Shown: in pieces, positions 44,657 to 55,772 of the stretch
How positions within the stretch are numbered: the stretch's first letter is position 1
Layout of the letters: each line of letters begins with the position of its first letter
DNA from: Nemertoderma westbladi
Lineage: Eukaryota > Xenacoelomorpha > Nemertodermatida > Nemertodermatidae
DNA: 56,172 bases
Direction of reading: 5' to 3'
NCBI GenBank assembly: GCA_032718475.1
Contig: JAUCBJ010001310.1
Location: forward strand, 1 to 56,172
Notes under the pieces: model-generated
Seen by the model: the letters and a program-made list of their open reading frames with translations, nothing else
Database searches by the model: none
What the model was told of the DNA's origin: nothing
Program-made: the position numbers and the translations under genes

Positions 44657-45592
44657 CTACATAATGTGCAGTAGCATACAGTCTATCCTTCAGTATATGG
44701 GCTACTTTAAGACTATGACCTAAATTTTGAGTCTCAGTTATAGGAGTTTTATCTACCCACTGCATAGTATTGCATTATATTGTATTATACGAACTGTCTG
44801 CCTGTAGCCTATTTGCTATTTCTACTTGTACTGTTGTAAGCCAGTCAAAATCTACATGTATCAAAGTTCTGTCAATCATTTCATATTGACCACAGAACCA
44901 AGGCCGCTAGTGGCTAGTCTGCTAGGGGCTAGTGATTGACACTGTAGCGGCGCATATTTCGGTCCTGTTGCATTTACTTACAATTAATTATATTTATATA
45001 CATACAAGCAGACAAGTGTAGTGTAGTGTACTGGTGTAGCTGTAGACTACACTGGTATACACGTTTTGCATGCGTTTCTCACTCGTTTGTACTCTTTTGT
45101 ACTATTTTTGCACTCTTTTGTACTATTTTTGCACTTTATTGTACTAATTTGTACTTTTTTGTACAGATTCGTCAGACCGATAATCTTCAAATAAATAATG
45201 TTCCAGACTGCCAGAATATTGTGTATTTCAGTATTTATCAAATAGGCCTATTATAAATGGCCTGACCTGCAGGCTGTATCGGATGCAAAGTTCTGCACTT
45301 TTTGAAGGCCCATATCTCCGCTATTTATCAATGGCATTCAGACATCAATAGTTATTTACAAATTTGGAATCCTTGCAACGACAAATTTGCATTGGTATCA
45401 ACAGCAGATCAACAAATCACAATAAGGATCAGGAATAATTGCGGTGCGAGGTGTGACTGGTGCAATGTCTGAATGTCAGAATGTCCAGATCAAAAATCTT
45501 AGTTTTATTTTAATCAGATTTTTGGTGTCTTAACTGTTAAATTTGTCTGATAACTAGCTGACTAGTAGGTAGGGCCTAAGCGGTAGTAGTAG
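44657..45592. other. Spacer between the hAT-like element and hairpin elements
   Basis: Contains R2 at 45057-45186. A segment at 45255-45385 (GGCCCATATCTCCGCTATT, AATCCTTGCAA) is a diverged relative of the inverted-repeat arms at 45965-46426. No gene recognised. Confidence 0.4.
45057..45186 (-). repeat. Dispersed AGTACAAAA-rich repeat R2 (inverted copy of R1)
   Basis: The complement matches 33081-33166 plus 34098-34212 without interruption, showing the state of this repeat before the hAT-like copy A entered R1. R1 and R2 thus face each other around the nested cluster. Confidence 0.7.
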
Positions 45593-45715
45593 GGTGTTTG
45601 AAAAAGGTGGACTGGACACAGAAAACATGAACAACGGACTGACCAATCAGAAACGTATTAAGCAAAGCTGTTTGTAGCGATTAGTTTGTCCACCTTTTTC
45701 AAGTTTTCGCTTTCT
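45593..45715. mobile_element. Hairpin MITE with GTTTGAAAAAGGTGGAC ends, copy 1
   Basis: Begins GTTTGAAAAAGGTGGACTGG and ends GTCCACCTTTTTCAAG, an inverted pair. Inside is GACCAATCAGAAACGTATTA. About 120 bp, non-coding. Confidence 0.75.
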
Positions 45716-45739
45716 TAATTACATAATTGGGAATAAGAT

Positions 45740-45875
45740 GTGTGTTTGAAAAAAGTGGACTGGACATAGATAATATAGATAATAGTCTGACCAATCAGAA
45801 ACGTATTAACAGATTAAAGCAATGCTATTTCGTAGTGATTGGACATGGACTGCCCACCTTTTTTCAGGTTTCAAT
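45740..45875. mobile_element. Hairpin MITE, copy 2
   Basis: GTGTTTGAAAAAAGTGGACTGG at the left, CCCACCTTTTTTCAGG at the right, and the internal block GACCAATCAGAAACGTATTA identical to copy 1. Same orientation, 147 bases further on. Confidence 0.75.
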
Positions 45876-45964
45876 TATCATTTATAATCGGCATGCTGGA
45901 AGCAGCTGCATTAAGAACAGAAGAATGCTGCCGGTGTCCTAGGCGCCGGCCATTCGGTCGTGGC

Positions 45965-46426
45965 CATTCTTCACATTAGTCGTAATTTTTTCATATCATT
46001 AGAAAGCTTGCCTTGCAAGGATTCGAAATATGTAACAATATCTGAATTTCGTTGAGAAACAACTGAGATATAGGCGTTCAAAGATTACAAGAAGTATCGT
46101 TCGGGTTCGCTGAAGGACATTTATTCTTTTCAATAAATGCACGATGTTCTGGAACATTTTGTTTAAGTATGAATAGCTATGCAATAAATATAATGGATAG
46201 GAATACCGCTGTTGCCAACCAACTTATAAAATAAATAACACATTCTAGAATTTTGTGTATTTATTAAATAGAATAAATGGCCTGTAGGGAACGATAATTC
46301 TTGCAATCTTTGAACGCCTATATCCCAGCTGTTCCTCAACGAAATTCAGATATTGTTACATATTTCGAATCCTTGCAAGGCAAGCTTTCTAATGATATGA
46401 AAACATTACGACTAATGTGAAGAATG
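45965..46426. repeat. Large inverted repeat, arms about 128 bp
   Basis: 45965-46093 and 46299-46426 are complementary over almost their whole length (for example CATTCTTCACATTAGTCG against CGACTAATGTGAAGAATG), with a loop of about 205 bases. No coding. It could be a foldback element or a head-to-head pair of a short repeat. Confidence 0.85.
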
Positions 46427-47099
46427 TCCACGATACGGAGAGTGCGATTTCGCAAAAGACATTTACTTAAAAAGCTTATAAAAACAATTAAAGGCAAAAT
46501 CGAAAATTCCGGCTTCGTGGGGTCGTCGACGGTGAGTGGAACTAGTGGTGTTTCAAATTTCAAGCAATATAAAGATTTGTAGAAAAATCTGGGGGGGGGG
46601 GTGTCATCAGAAAATGACACAATATTACGGGACATGGTAATTTTAACACTAAAACTACATAGGCCTACAGTTGTAGGGGGCCTATTGTAAAATAAATAAT
46701 ACTTTATTGACCTTTTCGCTCCTCGATCTGACTTATTTACCACCCTCGCAGCGCTCGGTCGTTTAATAACAGATTTCGGGACGAACGGTAAATAAAGCAT
46801 ATTATATTTCCCTCACAGCTCACATTACAATATATAGTTATTATAATTAACTGTATACTGTAATGAGTTAGAATATTGACGTTCCAATATTGATGCTAAG
46901 GCTGTAAGGCTCAGCTCACAGACTTCGTGGCTCGCCCCATATTATTGAACTAGGCCTATTTCGACAACTTCAGAACTTCGGTTGGTCACAGTAAGTACAG
47001 TAAGTATGATTCGTCTACTTCGACAATTTCGGTTGGTCACGCAGTGCAGTAAGTATGGGATAATAATAACAATTATAATCCATAAAAACCTTCTGAAAA
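46427..47099. other. Spacer with a short duplicated block
   Basis: A G-run lies at about 46591-46600. At 46975-47060 the block TTCGGTTGGTCAC, GTAAGTATG is duplicated in tandem with changes. The 154-codon minus-strand frame at 46336-46800 overlaps the inverted repeat and has no recognisable domain. Confidence 0.4.
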
Positions 47100-47335
47100 C
47101 TTTTGAAAAACGTGGACAGAGCTGCTATACCTATAATGTGCAAAGCAATCTGATTGGTCAATTCATTGCCTGTTCTTTCTCAACCCAGTCCACCTTATTG
47201 AAATTTGAAAAAAGTGGACAACAAAGCTGAAAAAGGTGGACATGCTGTGTGACGCCAATCGATTGATTGATTGACAATGATTGGTCTGTCCATTGTCCAT
47301 GTTTTCTGTGTCCAGTCCACCTTTTTCAAACACCC
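47100..47335. mobile_element. Hairpin MITE copies 3 and 4, upstream of the kinase gene
   Basis: Two more GAAAAA(G/C)GTGGAC-ended copies in tandem: about 47100-47215 and 47206-47335. The last one ends CAGTCCACCTTTTTCAAACACC, the exact complement of the start of copy 1. They end only about 130 bases before the BCKDK start codon, so they probably lie in its promoter or 5' UTR. Confidence 0.7.
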
Positions 47336-47463
47336 GCGGTAGTACTAACAAACTAGGCCTGCTGTATTTAATTTATCATTATTGTCACAGAAGCGCATAG
47401 GCCTATCGACTATCAGGCGTTCTATGAACAGGTGAATGTGACCGTCTAAAAAGTGTTTACAAT

Positions 47464-48795
47464 ATGGGGTCGACGAGTTTAAATAATGTATTAAAATTGA
47501 ACCGTGTGAATCAGAAATTTATTACCCGTCGTTTAACCGGATTTCGCAGTCTGATAACTGGGAGCAAAGTAGCGACCGATTCGCCAAGACCACTGAACCA
47601 TGTCCTCGCGAGAGGCGCAGCGAACTCGCAAATTAACAACCAGTTTACGAGCGAAGACGACGAATACAAATACTCTTACCGGGAGATCAGCAAAAAAATA
47701 TCTGCCTTCTTTTACCACCCAGCGATCGATGCTGCGGCCGCTCGCCAGATCGTACGTCTCTCGCCCTCCTCGTTGATGTACCAGGGACCGCAATCAGCAA
47801 GCGAACCTTCAATACATATCTTACGCAGTGCGCAGTTCCTCCAGAAAGAGTTGCCAGTTCGAATCTCTCGTCGAATTATCGGGTTCCGTCAACTTCCTTT
47901 CATCGTTGGCTGCAACCCAACCATCCTTCACGTACATGAGATGTACATTCGTGCTTTCCACATGGTCAAAAACTTTCCACAGATTAAAGACAGGCAAATC
48001 GAGGGCGAATTCTCTTTGATGCTTCGAAACTTACTAGAGGATCACCGCAACGTTATCCATCAGCTCGCCTCCGGGTTCAAGGAGTGCCGTAGACACTTAC
48101 GAAACGAGAATATAGTCCAGGAATTCCTCGACGAAACTCTAACCTCGAGGTTGAAGATCCGATTAATGTGCGAGCATCATATCGCCTTCCACGACGAACG
48201 CCCAAACCATGTCGGCATCATCAACAAACGCGTCCCGCTCGCCAAGGTCATCACGAACGCAAGCGAGTACTCTGCGCGTATCTGCGAGATGCGATACGGT
48301 GTGGCTCCCGACGTTAACATACACGGCCACACACAAGCGTGCTTCCCGTACATTGTGTCTCCTCTGGACTATATACTAGCGGAACTGTTAAAGAATGCGA
48401 TGCGAGCTACCGTGGATCATTCGAAGTCTATGAAATCACCGGTGCATCCAATCGATATCACTATCAGCAGTAACGATGTCGATTTCATAATTAAGATTAG
48501 TGATAGAGGAGGTGGAATCCCTCACAGCAATGTAGATAAAGTTTATGAATATCATTACACAACGGCAGAGGAAGAAGCGGAAGCAGACATGGACCACAAC
48601 CCCATGGGACATATGATATCTCAGGTTAATAACGCAATCCCGATGCACGGGTACGGTTTCGGTCTACCCACCTGCCTCGCCTACGCGCGGTACCTGATGG
48701 GAGACCTGACGATGGAGTCGATGCAGGGTATCGGTACCGATATGTACCTACGGTTGAGACACATCGACGGAAAAATGGAGAGTTTCAAAATATAA
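47464..48795 (+). CDS. BCKDK: Branched-chain alpha-ketoacid dehydrogenase kinase, mitochondrial, single exon
   Basis: Protein kinase of the PDK/BCKDK family (GHKL ATPase fold) that phosphorylates and inactivates the E1-alpha subunit of the branched-chain ketoacid dehydrogenase complex in the mitochondrial matrix. 443 residues; human BCKDK has 412. The start is the first ATG after an in-frame TGA. Residues 1-35 are rich in Arg, Lys and Ser with no acidic residues, as for a mitochondrial targeting peptide. The helical regulatory domain (about 70-240) has PFIVGCNPTILHVHEMYIRAF, whose first 20 residues closely match BCKDK. The ATP domain has the N-box ELLKNAMRAT (N311), G1 DRGGG (D347), G2 GYGFGLP (about 396-402) and GIGTDMYLRLRHIDG. 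The last two favour BCKDK over PDK1-4. No intron interrupts it, whereas vertebrate genes have about ten. Confidence 0.94.
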   Translation: MGSTSLNNVLKLNRVNQKFITRRLTGFRSLITGSKVATDSPRPLNHVLARGAANSQINNQFTSEDDEYKYSYREISKKISAFFYHPAIDAAAARQIVRLSPSSLMYQGPQSASEPSIHILRSAQFLQKELPVRISRRIIGFRQLPFIVGCNPTILHVHEMYIRAFHMVKNFPQIKDRQIEGEFSLMLRNLLEDHRNVIHQLASGFKECRRHLRNENIVQEFLDETLTSRLKIRLMCEHHIAFHDERPNHVGIINKRVPLAKVITNASEYSARICEMRYGVAPDVNIHGHTQACFPYIVSPLDYILAELLKNAMRATVDHSKSMKSPVHPIDITISSNDVDFIIKISDRGGGIPHSNVDKVYEYHYTTAEEEAEADMDHNPMGHMISQVNNAIPMHGYGFGLPTCLAYARYLMGDLTMESMQGIGTDMYLRLRHIDGKMESFKI

Positions 48796-48941
48796 TAATA
48801 TAAAATATATACTGACTTGTTTTTCTACCTTTTTTGTTTGCTAAAACTACAGGTAATTCGTGCGCTATAACAAGCACTCATAACTCTGCACAGGTTGATA
48901 ATTTTGAACATAACTTCTTAATATTATGTGGAATTTTATTT

Positions 48942-48947
48942 AATAAA
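48942..48947 (+). promoter_or_regulatory. Candidate poly(A) signal for BCKDK
   Basis: AATAAA 147 bases after the stop, giving a short 3' UTR that ends just before the TIR element at 48983. Confidence 0.6.
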
Positions 48948-48982
48948 CCAGCAGTATTGCTTGCTTTCTAGTTGTTACTAAA

Positions 48983-49470
48983 GGGCCATCCTTAAATTAC
49001 GTAACGCAAGGGTGGGGGCAGGGTGTCCGTCCAACTTATCGTGACGGTTTGTGACATAGGGCAGGGGGGAGGTTGGGTTTGAAAAAAAACGTGACATAAC
49101 GAAATTGTCTAGTGGATTACCCTATATAACTACTTTCAGTTTGGTGCCCAGCCAGGCAACCCCTAGTATGACTCTACCACATCATTGTAGATTACATCCA
49201 ACGGTAGGTACACTAGGTCTATGTCAATCGCCTAAACTGAGCTCGCTCTCCTGCCGTATGCTGACCAATAAGTAAAGGACCAGAACAAAATATTTCATGC
49301 AAATATTAAGATAAATATATGGTTACTATGATTAGTATACAGTTATTTAATTTGGAACTTATTTCTTGGCGTGACGTGGGGGGTGGGGTGGGGGGGTGTC
49401 CGAGCTTAACAGAGGGTGGAGGGGGTCAAAAATGGTCTAAAAAAGCGTTACGAAATTTAAGGAAGACCCC
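48983..49470. mobile_element. TIR element with CCTTAAATTACGTAACGC ends
   Basis: 48983-49007 (GGGCCATCC, TTAAATTACGTAACGC) is matched in complement by 49445-49470 with about four differences. Both ends continue inward as G-rich (left) or, in complement, C-rich sequence. About 490 bp without coding capacity. The ends resemble a TIR seen in many invertebrate MITEs, but I do not assign a superfamily. Confidence 0.65.
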
Positions 49471-51323
49471 TAGTGAGTCATATTTATATAATTTAACAGT
49501 GTATATTTTAATTGTATGTAAAGCCATGGTGTTCGACTAACATATTTAACTAAAAAACTACGATTAAAAAATATCAATAAGTGTTGGCAACGATTTTTCA
49601 TGAAATAAACTTTATAGTCGATTTATTTCAAAATCGTAAAAATCACAAGAATGTTGTAATAAAGTGGTCATGTTTAAAAATGCTTTTCAAAGAAAAAAGG
49701 TTTTCTGGAAGGCGATGTTACATCTCCGTTAAGTCGACAACAAGTATTAATATGCCTCCTATTGTACCAGCAAATAAAGATAATAATAATTAATACCGGT
49801 AATAACTATATCCACTTATTTCATATAAATCCCATTAACAAATCAACTTTTTTTTTATAATGAATTTTAATTATTTATTGCATGGAAAAGACGTAGGACT
49901 ATTCTCACTATGCTCTCAAATCTTTATTGACCACACCAGTCATACTTTTTTCCCATGCAATGAATAATTATTACATCACGACTTTACCTTATTTATAAGA
50001 TTACAGTGAAATGATTTAAAGCCAGCGAGTATATATGCTAAATCTTATAATTACGACTTGCAGTAATTATGTAACTTTATTCGGAATTGGAAATATTCAT
50101 TAAAAAGGCTCTAATTATTAAATACTATATCTAAATGTTAAACATTAAATTATTACCGATGTCATGTAGGGCAGGCCTACCGATAAACCGGTACAGTTTT
50201 CAGATAGTCCGTGAAATGAAAGTAAATGGTTGGCAACCTGTACACTGGTAATGGGCCCAACTTCTATGCTGTGTACTATCGACGCTACTGCTTTCTTAGC
50301 TGCCGTAAAACAATTTTTACTAGCCGAAAAGGGAAAAGTTGTATAACCTCTTCTACCTGGAGTGTCCCAGCTGACCTGGTAGTATTTTTTCCTATTTGTG
50401 ATCTGCATTTCCTCTAAATAGTAATATTTTCATCGGCCTTGTAAAGTAATTATTTATTGCATTTACCGAGCGCCACAAGGTTAATAAAGAATCGAGAGCA
50501 TAATGAAAATATGTTTCACGTTATTTATTTTTTATCTTTTTTAAAAATAATTATAGAATATATAATTATTATCACACCTTTTTAGTAATTTCCTAACAAC
50601 AGCCCACATTTTAAAAACACCCTCGATATTTATCTTATACAGTATTATAGTATAAAAATATATTTACAATGGCTGGGATGCCAAAAAAATATCCACTTAA
50701 TATATAGTACATGGTTAACCATTAACTATTTACCATATTATATTACCGTAGTAGTTTTTTTGCTAATTTTTGTAATCAATATTTACCTCTTAAACCGGCA
50801 CTGCTTTAACCTGAATGTTTTGAAATCCTTCCTTTATTTCTAACCAATTATTCCGCGTTTGGCATATAAAATAGTCCTTTGGGTATTAAGTTAAGCTTGC
50901 GTTTGTAATCTACTATTTTTTCTATGAATACTCGATTTTGTGTGCACTTGGCAGTATATTATATACCGAATACGATATAAACTGCAGTGATTAATTACTT
51001 CTGAGTGTAATTAATATTCATAAGATAGCTATTTCTTAATATATACTGTACTACACACCCCATCCTCATTCATTACTTAAGTCTAAATTATTTGTCAGCC
51101 ATTAATCATTTCACAGTTAGTTTGTAAGCTGTGGAAAATAATAAATACCTTGCTTCTGGTGCTTAAAGGCCAGTTTCCGCGCTGCTTTTTTCCGAGCTAT
51201 TTTAAGGCCAGTTTACGCTTTAATAGATACTAGCCATATAAAATGGTTATTTATGCGGGGCGAGTCAGAACTGCGATCCATCAGCGGACTGTTATAATTA
51301 TACTATGGCCGTTTATCCAAAAG
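49471..51323. other. AT-rich spacer, no gene recognised
   Basis: A hairpin-like pair (AATTATTTATTGCATGG at about 49869 and CCATGCAATGAATAATTATT at about 49953) and a partial further copy at 50445-50505 mark a small repeat. No coding region is supported. Confidence 0.4.
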
Positions 51324-52072
51324 TTTGTGGGGGTGTCTTTCAGCTGTGTGGCTGGTCTGTGGGGGTGTCTGTCAGCTGTGTGGCTGGTCTGTGGGGGTGT
51401 CTGTCAGTTGTGTGGCTGGTCTGTGGGGGTATCTCTCAGCTCTGTGGCTGGTCTGTGGGGGTGTCTGTGAACTGTGTGGCTGGTTTGTGGGAGGTGTCTA
51501 TCAGTTGTGTGACTGGTTTGTGGGAGGTGTCTATCAGTTGTGTGGCTGGTCTGTGGGGGTGTCTGTCAGCTGTGTGGCTGGTCTGTGGGGGTGTCTGTCA
51601 GCTGTGTGGCTGGTCTGTGGGGGTATCTCTCAGCTCTGTGGCTGGTCTGTGGGGGTATCTGTCAGCTGTATGGCTGGTCTGTGGGGGTGTCTGTCAGCTG
51701 TGTGACTGGTCTGTGGGGGTGTCTGTCAGCTGTGTGGCTGGTCTGTGGGGGCGTCTGTCAGTTGTGTGGCTGGTCTGTGGGGTGTCTGTCAGCTGTGTGG
51801 CTGGTCTGTGGGGGTGTCTGTGAACTGTGTGGCTGGTTTTTGGGAGGTGTCTGTCAGTTGTGTGGCTGGTCTGCGGGGGTGTCTGTCAGCTGTGTGGCTG
51901 GTCGTGGCTGGTCTGTGGGGGTGTCTGTCAGTTGTGTAGCTGGTCTGTGGAGGTGCCTGTGAACTGTGTGGCTGGTTTGTGGGAGGTGTCTGTCAGCTGT
52001 GTGGCTGGTCTTTGGGGGTGTTTGTCAGCTGTGTGACTGGTCTGTGGGGGTGTCTGTCAGCTGTGTGGCTGG
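51324..52072. repeat. 32-bp minisatellite, about 23 copies
   Basis: Unit AGCTGTGTGGCTGGTCTGTG followed by GGGGTGTCTGTC, with variants (GGTTTGTGGGAGGTGTCT, TCTCAGCTCTG, GTGAACTG). A block of the variants near 51468 recurs 11 units later near 51820, suggesting higher-order duplication. 32 is not a multiple of 3, so all three forward frames read the same C-G-W-S-V-G-V-S-V-S peptide. The long open frames here are therefore artefacts. Confidence 0.95.
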
Positions 52073-52084
52073 ATGTGTGTATTG

Positions 52085-52405
52085 GAAGCACGACTGGCAT
52101 CGAATCGGATAGGTCTAATTAAGGACAATCAATACTGTTGTATTGAGGAGTCAAAAACAGTCAAAAAGACCTACCAACAGTCAGAAAAACTCACCAACAG
52201 TCAGAAAACAGTCCCAGATAGTGTACCAACAGTCAAGGGTTTCAAAAAATTCCCATTATCTAAATAATTAAAATAAATATAAATAATAATAATATTAAAA
52301 TAATAAAAATAAAAATAAAAAATTAATTCGAAATAATCAAAATTATATCAGCTGATATCCGTAACTAATGTATTGTCCTTAATTAGACCTATCCCATCGA
52401 ATCGA
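52085..52405. repeat. Inverted repeat with CGAATCGGATAGGTCTAATT arms
   Basis: The left arm (about 52093-52130: ATCGAATCGGATAGGTCTAA, TTAAGGACAAT) is complementary to 52371-52402. The loop contains ACCAACAGTCA repeated several times and AT-rich sequence. Probably a small TIR or foldback element. Confidence 0.65.
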
Positions 52406-55244
52406 AAGCAATTCTTCAGCTTCGATTTCCCATAAATTTTTCGATTCGAATCAGCGCGATTTCGATTCGTCTCAGGTAAAAAAATTCGACTTTCAATTCG
52501 ATTATTCAACCCTAACGATATTTGACAGTAACGATATTTGCCATAACATGTCAAATGTTACAATGTCAAATATCGACATACTGTAGGCCTACCCGATTAA
52601 TAACGATATTTGACAGTAAATAGACCTAATTGTTTTTTTGTCACAAAATAGACTGCCGCACGCCGTCAGTAAGATTACTCGGGACGACACGATCATCAAG
52701 TTCGGATCGGCGAGTAATGGCATATGACTACCGGTACAGTACTGTAGCTGTACTTTGCACTGGTAAGTACGAAATTGCAGAATAACAATTTGACACCACC
52801 TAGCGGATTAATATATGATTGTATATCGAAAGGATACATTTAAAGCATGGGCTATGGAGTCCGAGCCACGAAGTTGGCGGAGCCTTTGCGAACTGACTAT
52901 CTATTAGGGGGGTAGGTCAATTAAGGCAAATAGTTCATTCAATAATGGTACTGTATGTCATCATCGTCACTGCGATTTTGAATTACTTATAACTTCGTCG
53001 GATTTAAAGCAGTCGAGTCGAAAATTAGTAGGCATCAATAAGACCATAAGTTGAGATATTTTAGGGACTTTCAGACACCATTAAATCAACAGTCTCTCGC
53101 TATAGGCCTACATGTCTAGACATTAAATATCCTCATTTCTTTGCTTTAAATTTTTTCTTTTAAATTTTAAACTTATTTGCTTTGGTTTGAAGCCGTTCTA
53201 GCTTAAACTTGGCATATTTGTACTAGAACTAAATATTTGAACATTAACTGCATCATTCAGAGGCTCATCCGTCTGCAGTTCTCCAGTCTGCCCCTAGAGG
53301 GCGAAATATCTCAAAATTGCTCAATTTTAATTTGTATCTCATAAATGAGCCTCGTGCTGCGCGTGCACGAACGTGTTCTTGGTCGTCTTGCGTCATATTT
53401 ATTATCCACTCCCTACAATGAGAATGTAGTGGTTGCAAATAGGCAATGGTTGTTGGGAGGTCATGAGGATGTAAATTGAAGACATACAGCATATCAGGTA
53501 ATATTTCGAGGTCCGCTATCGCCGCTGGCTATTTTGAGCCGATATCGGAATGATTAGAACTCCAGACTTCAACCGTGGAAGTCACCAGTTCGATCCCATC
53601 TGGACGTCATTTATACCGAATTTGCTAAGCGGTGCTCAACAAAAACTCGAATTGTTGACGAAACCAACAATCCCGATTTATTATAGAGAATGTAAACCTG
53701 CTGATGTATAAAATACATACATTTTGTTTACATCGATACAAGTCTATACAATCAGTGTGAGTGTATATAATATACTTAATTCAATAAAAATTATATTTAG
53801 AGGGAGCTTGTGGTAGCCAAGCCAACATAAAATACCACAACCTATGTGACACCATGAGTGACACACAAAACACAATAACAGAGCCAATTTTTATATCAGC
53901 ATGTATTTACACAATCTGCACTGCAACACGCCTGCACCAATAATATAAATACCGTACATAGACAGAAATCATAAAATAAATCAATAAATATACCGGAAAA
54001 GAGGTTGAATCAATTTTATCTCAAAATACAAACAATGTTGAGATACAGTAACCATATAGTGATTCAATTAAATCTTCGGAATTAATTAAACATTTAACAC
54101 ATATATTGAAACCTGTAACTACGAAATATAGTAATTATATGTTTTTTTTTATTTTTATATATTGTTGTTACCATAACCACACGTTATGTACTATATATAT
54201 ATATATACCCATAATAAAATCTCATTAAATTAAATCTGACTTTCAAAACTAAATAATTTCAAATTAAAATTCTGCGGACCACTCATATCCACTCTGGAAA
54301 TTGAACTATCTAAATTGAGCAAAAAAATATGTTATATGTCTAACGGTACTCATTTTTATCTCAGATTGCACATCTTTACTTTAAAAAAATACATGAACCA
54401 TTATTCCGTTTTATGACCAAAATTAGATATATTTCTTGAGCGAGACTCAATGTTTCCGAATCTGTGCACGCCCAAAAATACTACGAAATATAAACTCAGT
54501 AAGTAGACGCAAATATATATAGATCATTAAAACTTGTCAATCTATGTATTTAAAAAGCTAAAAGCACATATTTCTGTTCGGAATATCCCTCTTCTTCGTT
54601 TTACAGAAAACTCCACTGGTTTATTAATGATTTAATTATTATTATTTACTGAGCATTATTATTATATCGTTAATTATTATTGGTAGTGCATAATAATTAT
54701 CCAACCAGAATGCGTAGCACTATTACCGGTAGATCAGTAACAATGAATTAATTTTAATTTAGAATTGTGCGACCGCATAGACCACCATATATATTGCGTT
54801 TTATAAATTCATTATTATTATTAACAACTGAATCGTTTGCTAAATCGGTCACCCACACGCAAATATTGAATTTACCTAAACACTTATTATAAAATACAAC
54901 TAGTACAGCAGTTAAAAGCACACTCATGTATGTATAATTTCATAATATATACATACCGTAATGCAGACAGACTAGACTATAGGTAACTAGACTATATACC
55001 AACACTCCTCATGTCAATGTGGTCAAAATCACTAATATTATAAGTGATAAATGATGAAAAAGTACCATTTACAGTTAAATTAAATACAAAATTAATATTA
55101 TTCAACTCTTATTTCTATATTGCCTGGCGCAAATAAACGACAGGTTTGGGTTTGTGTGACTATTTACAATAACCTCTGAGGCAATTGGTCTAACCGGAAG
55201 TGTCGAAAAAGGTCAGAGTTGAGTAAATAAACTAAGTAGGTCAA
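52406..55244. other. AT-rich spacer, likely including the CHIC 3' UTR
   Basis: Small inverted words ACGATATTTGACAGTA recur at 52515-52620. Near 53533-53608 there is a B-box-like AGTTCGATCCC in a sequence that does not fold as a tRNA. A possible minus-strand poly(A) signal (TTTATT on this strand) lies near 54619, about 620 bases beyond the CHIC stop. Nothing else is recognised. Confidence 0.35.
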
Positions 55245-55772
55245 TCAATCAGGTCGCGTCATATATAATCGGGGAATCTCCTCTATTCGAATAACATACT
55301 CCTGCATAGCTGATGTACTGGAACAACGCTGTCTAGAAAGTCGCCAACACAACCCCAGTTTAGTGTACAACCTACTGTTCTCCCATTCCAAAGCCTTCTC
55401 CACTGCGTGGCGGCATCGTTTACTGAGACATACGACAGGCCACATTGAACAGCCCAGTGTACAACAGCAGCAGAGAAAGCCGCAGATCAGCCAACGCATG
55501 TTTAATGGGAACGTGTCGAGTAATATGTCGTTGATACGATCGATGCTCAGTTTGAATTCCTCCGGGGCAACTTTGGCGGCCAATCGGGAAGGGAATTCGT
55601 TATTAAACTGGTTATTTAGACCGAATATCGTCGCGTTTCCATTTCCCCGTATTATGATCGGGTCGGGGACTGGTTCAGGCACTACCGGGGGGTCGTTTTC
55701 TACTGTCTCCACGTAAATCGCATCAGCGTCAATGTCGCTGTCAACCGGATTTGGGTATGCCGCTTCCGCCAT
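55245..55772 (-). CDS. CHIC2: CHIC family protein (cysteine-rich hydrophobic domain), single exon
   Basis: 175 residues; human CHIC2 has 165. The family belongs with the Golgin A7/ERF4 palmitoyltransferase-cofactor domain and localises to plasma membrane and vesicles through palmitoylated cysteines. An acidic N-terminus (1-38) is followed by PIIIRGNGNATIFGLNNQF (38-56), a short amphipathic part (KVAPEEFKLSIDRIN), and the hallmark hydrophobic Cys cluster CGFLCCCCTLGCSMWPVVC (C97, C101-104, C108, C115), then LEWENSRLYTKLGLCWRLS and a C-terminal EYVIRIEEIP...RPD. These match CHIC1/CHIC2 closely. The start is the first ATG after an in-frame TAG 39 bases upstream. Vertebrate orthologues have several exons; here there are none. 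Whether this animal distinguishes CHIC1 from CHIC2 is unknown, so the symbol means the family. Confidence 0.95.
   Translation of the reverse strand: MAEAAYPNPVDSDIDADAIYVETVENDPPVVPEPVPDPIIIRGNGNATIFGLNNQFNNEFPSRLAAKVAPEEFKLSIDRINDILLDTFPLNMRWLICGFLCCCCTLGCSMWPVVCLSKRCRHAVEKALEWENSRLYTKLGLCWRLSRQRCSSTSAMQEYVIRIEEIPRLYMTRPD

Noticed and set aside
46336-46800. 154-residue minus-strand protein
   Set aside because: It overlaps an arm of the 45965-46426 inverted repeat and shows no domain or sensible composition.
47464-48795. Pyruvate dehydrogenase kinase (PDK1-4)
   Set aside because: The NPTILHVHEMYIRAF and GIGTDMYLRLRHIDG segments match BCKDK rather than PDK.
51243-52036. Family of Cys-Gly-Trp-Ser repeat proteins
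   Set aside because: Six overlapping frames all read one 32-bp minisatellite; no start context or unique sequence.
51324-52072. CRISPR-like array
   Set aside because: The units are contiguous with no unique spacers, and the host is an animal.
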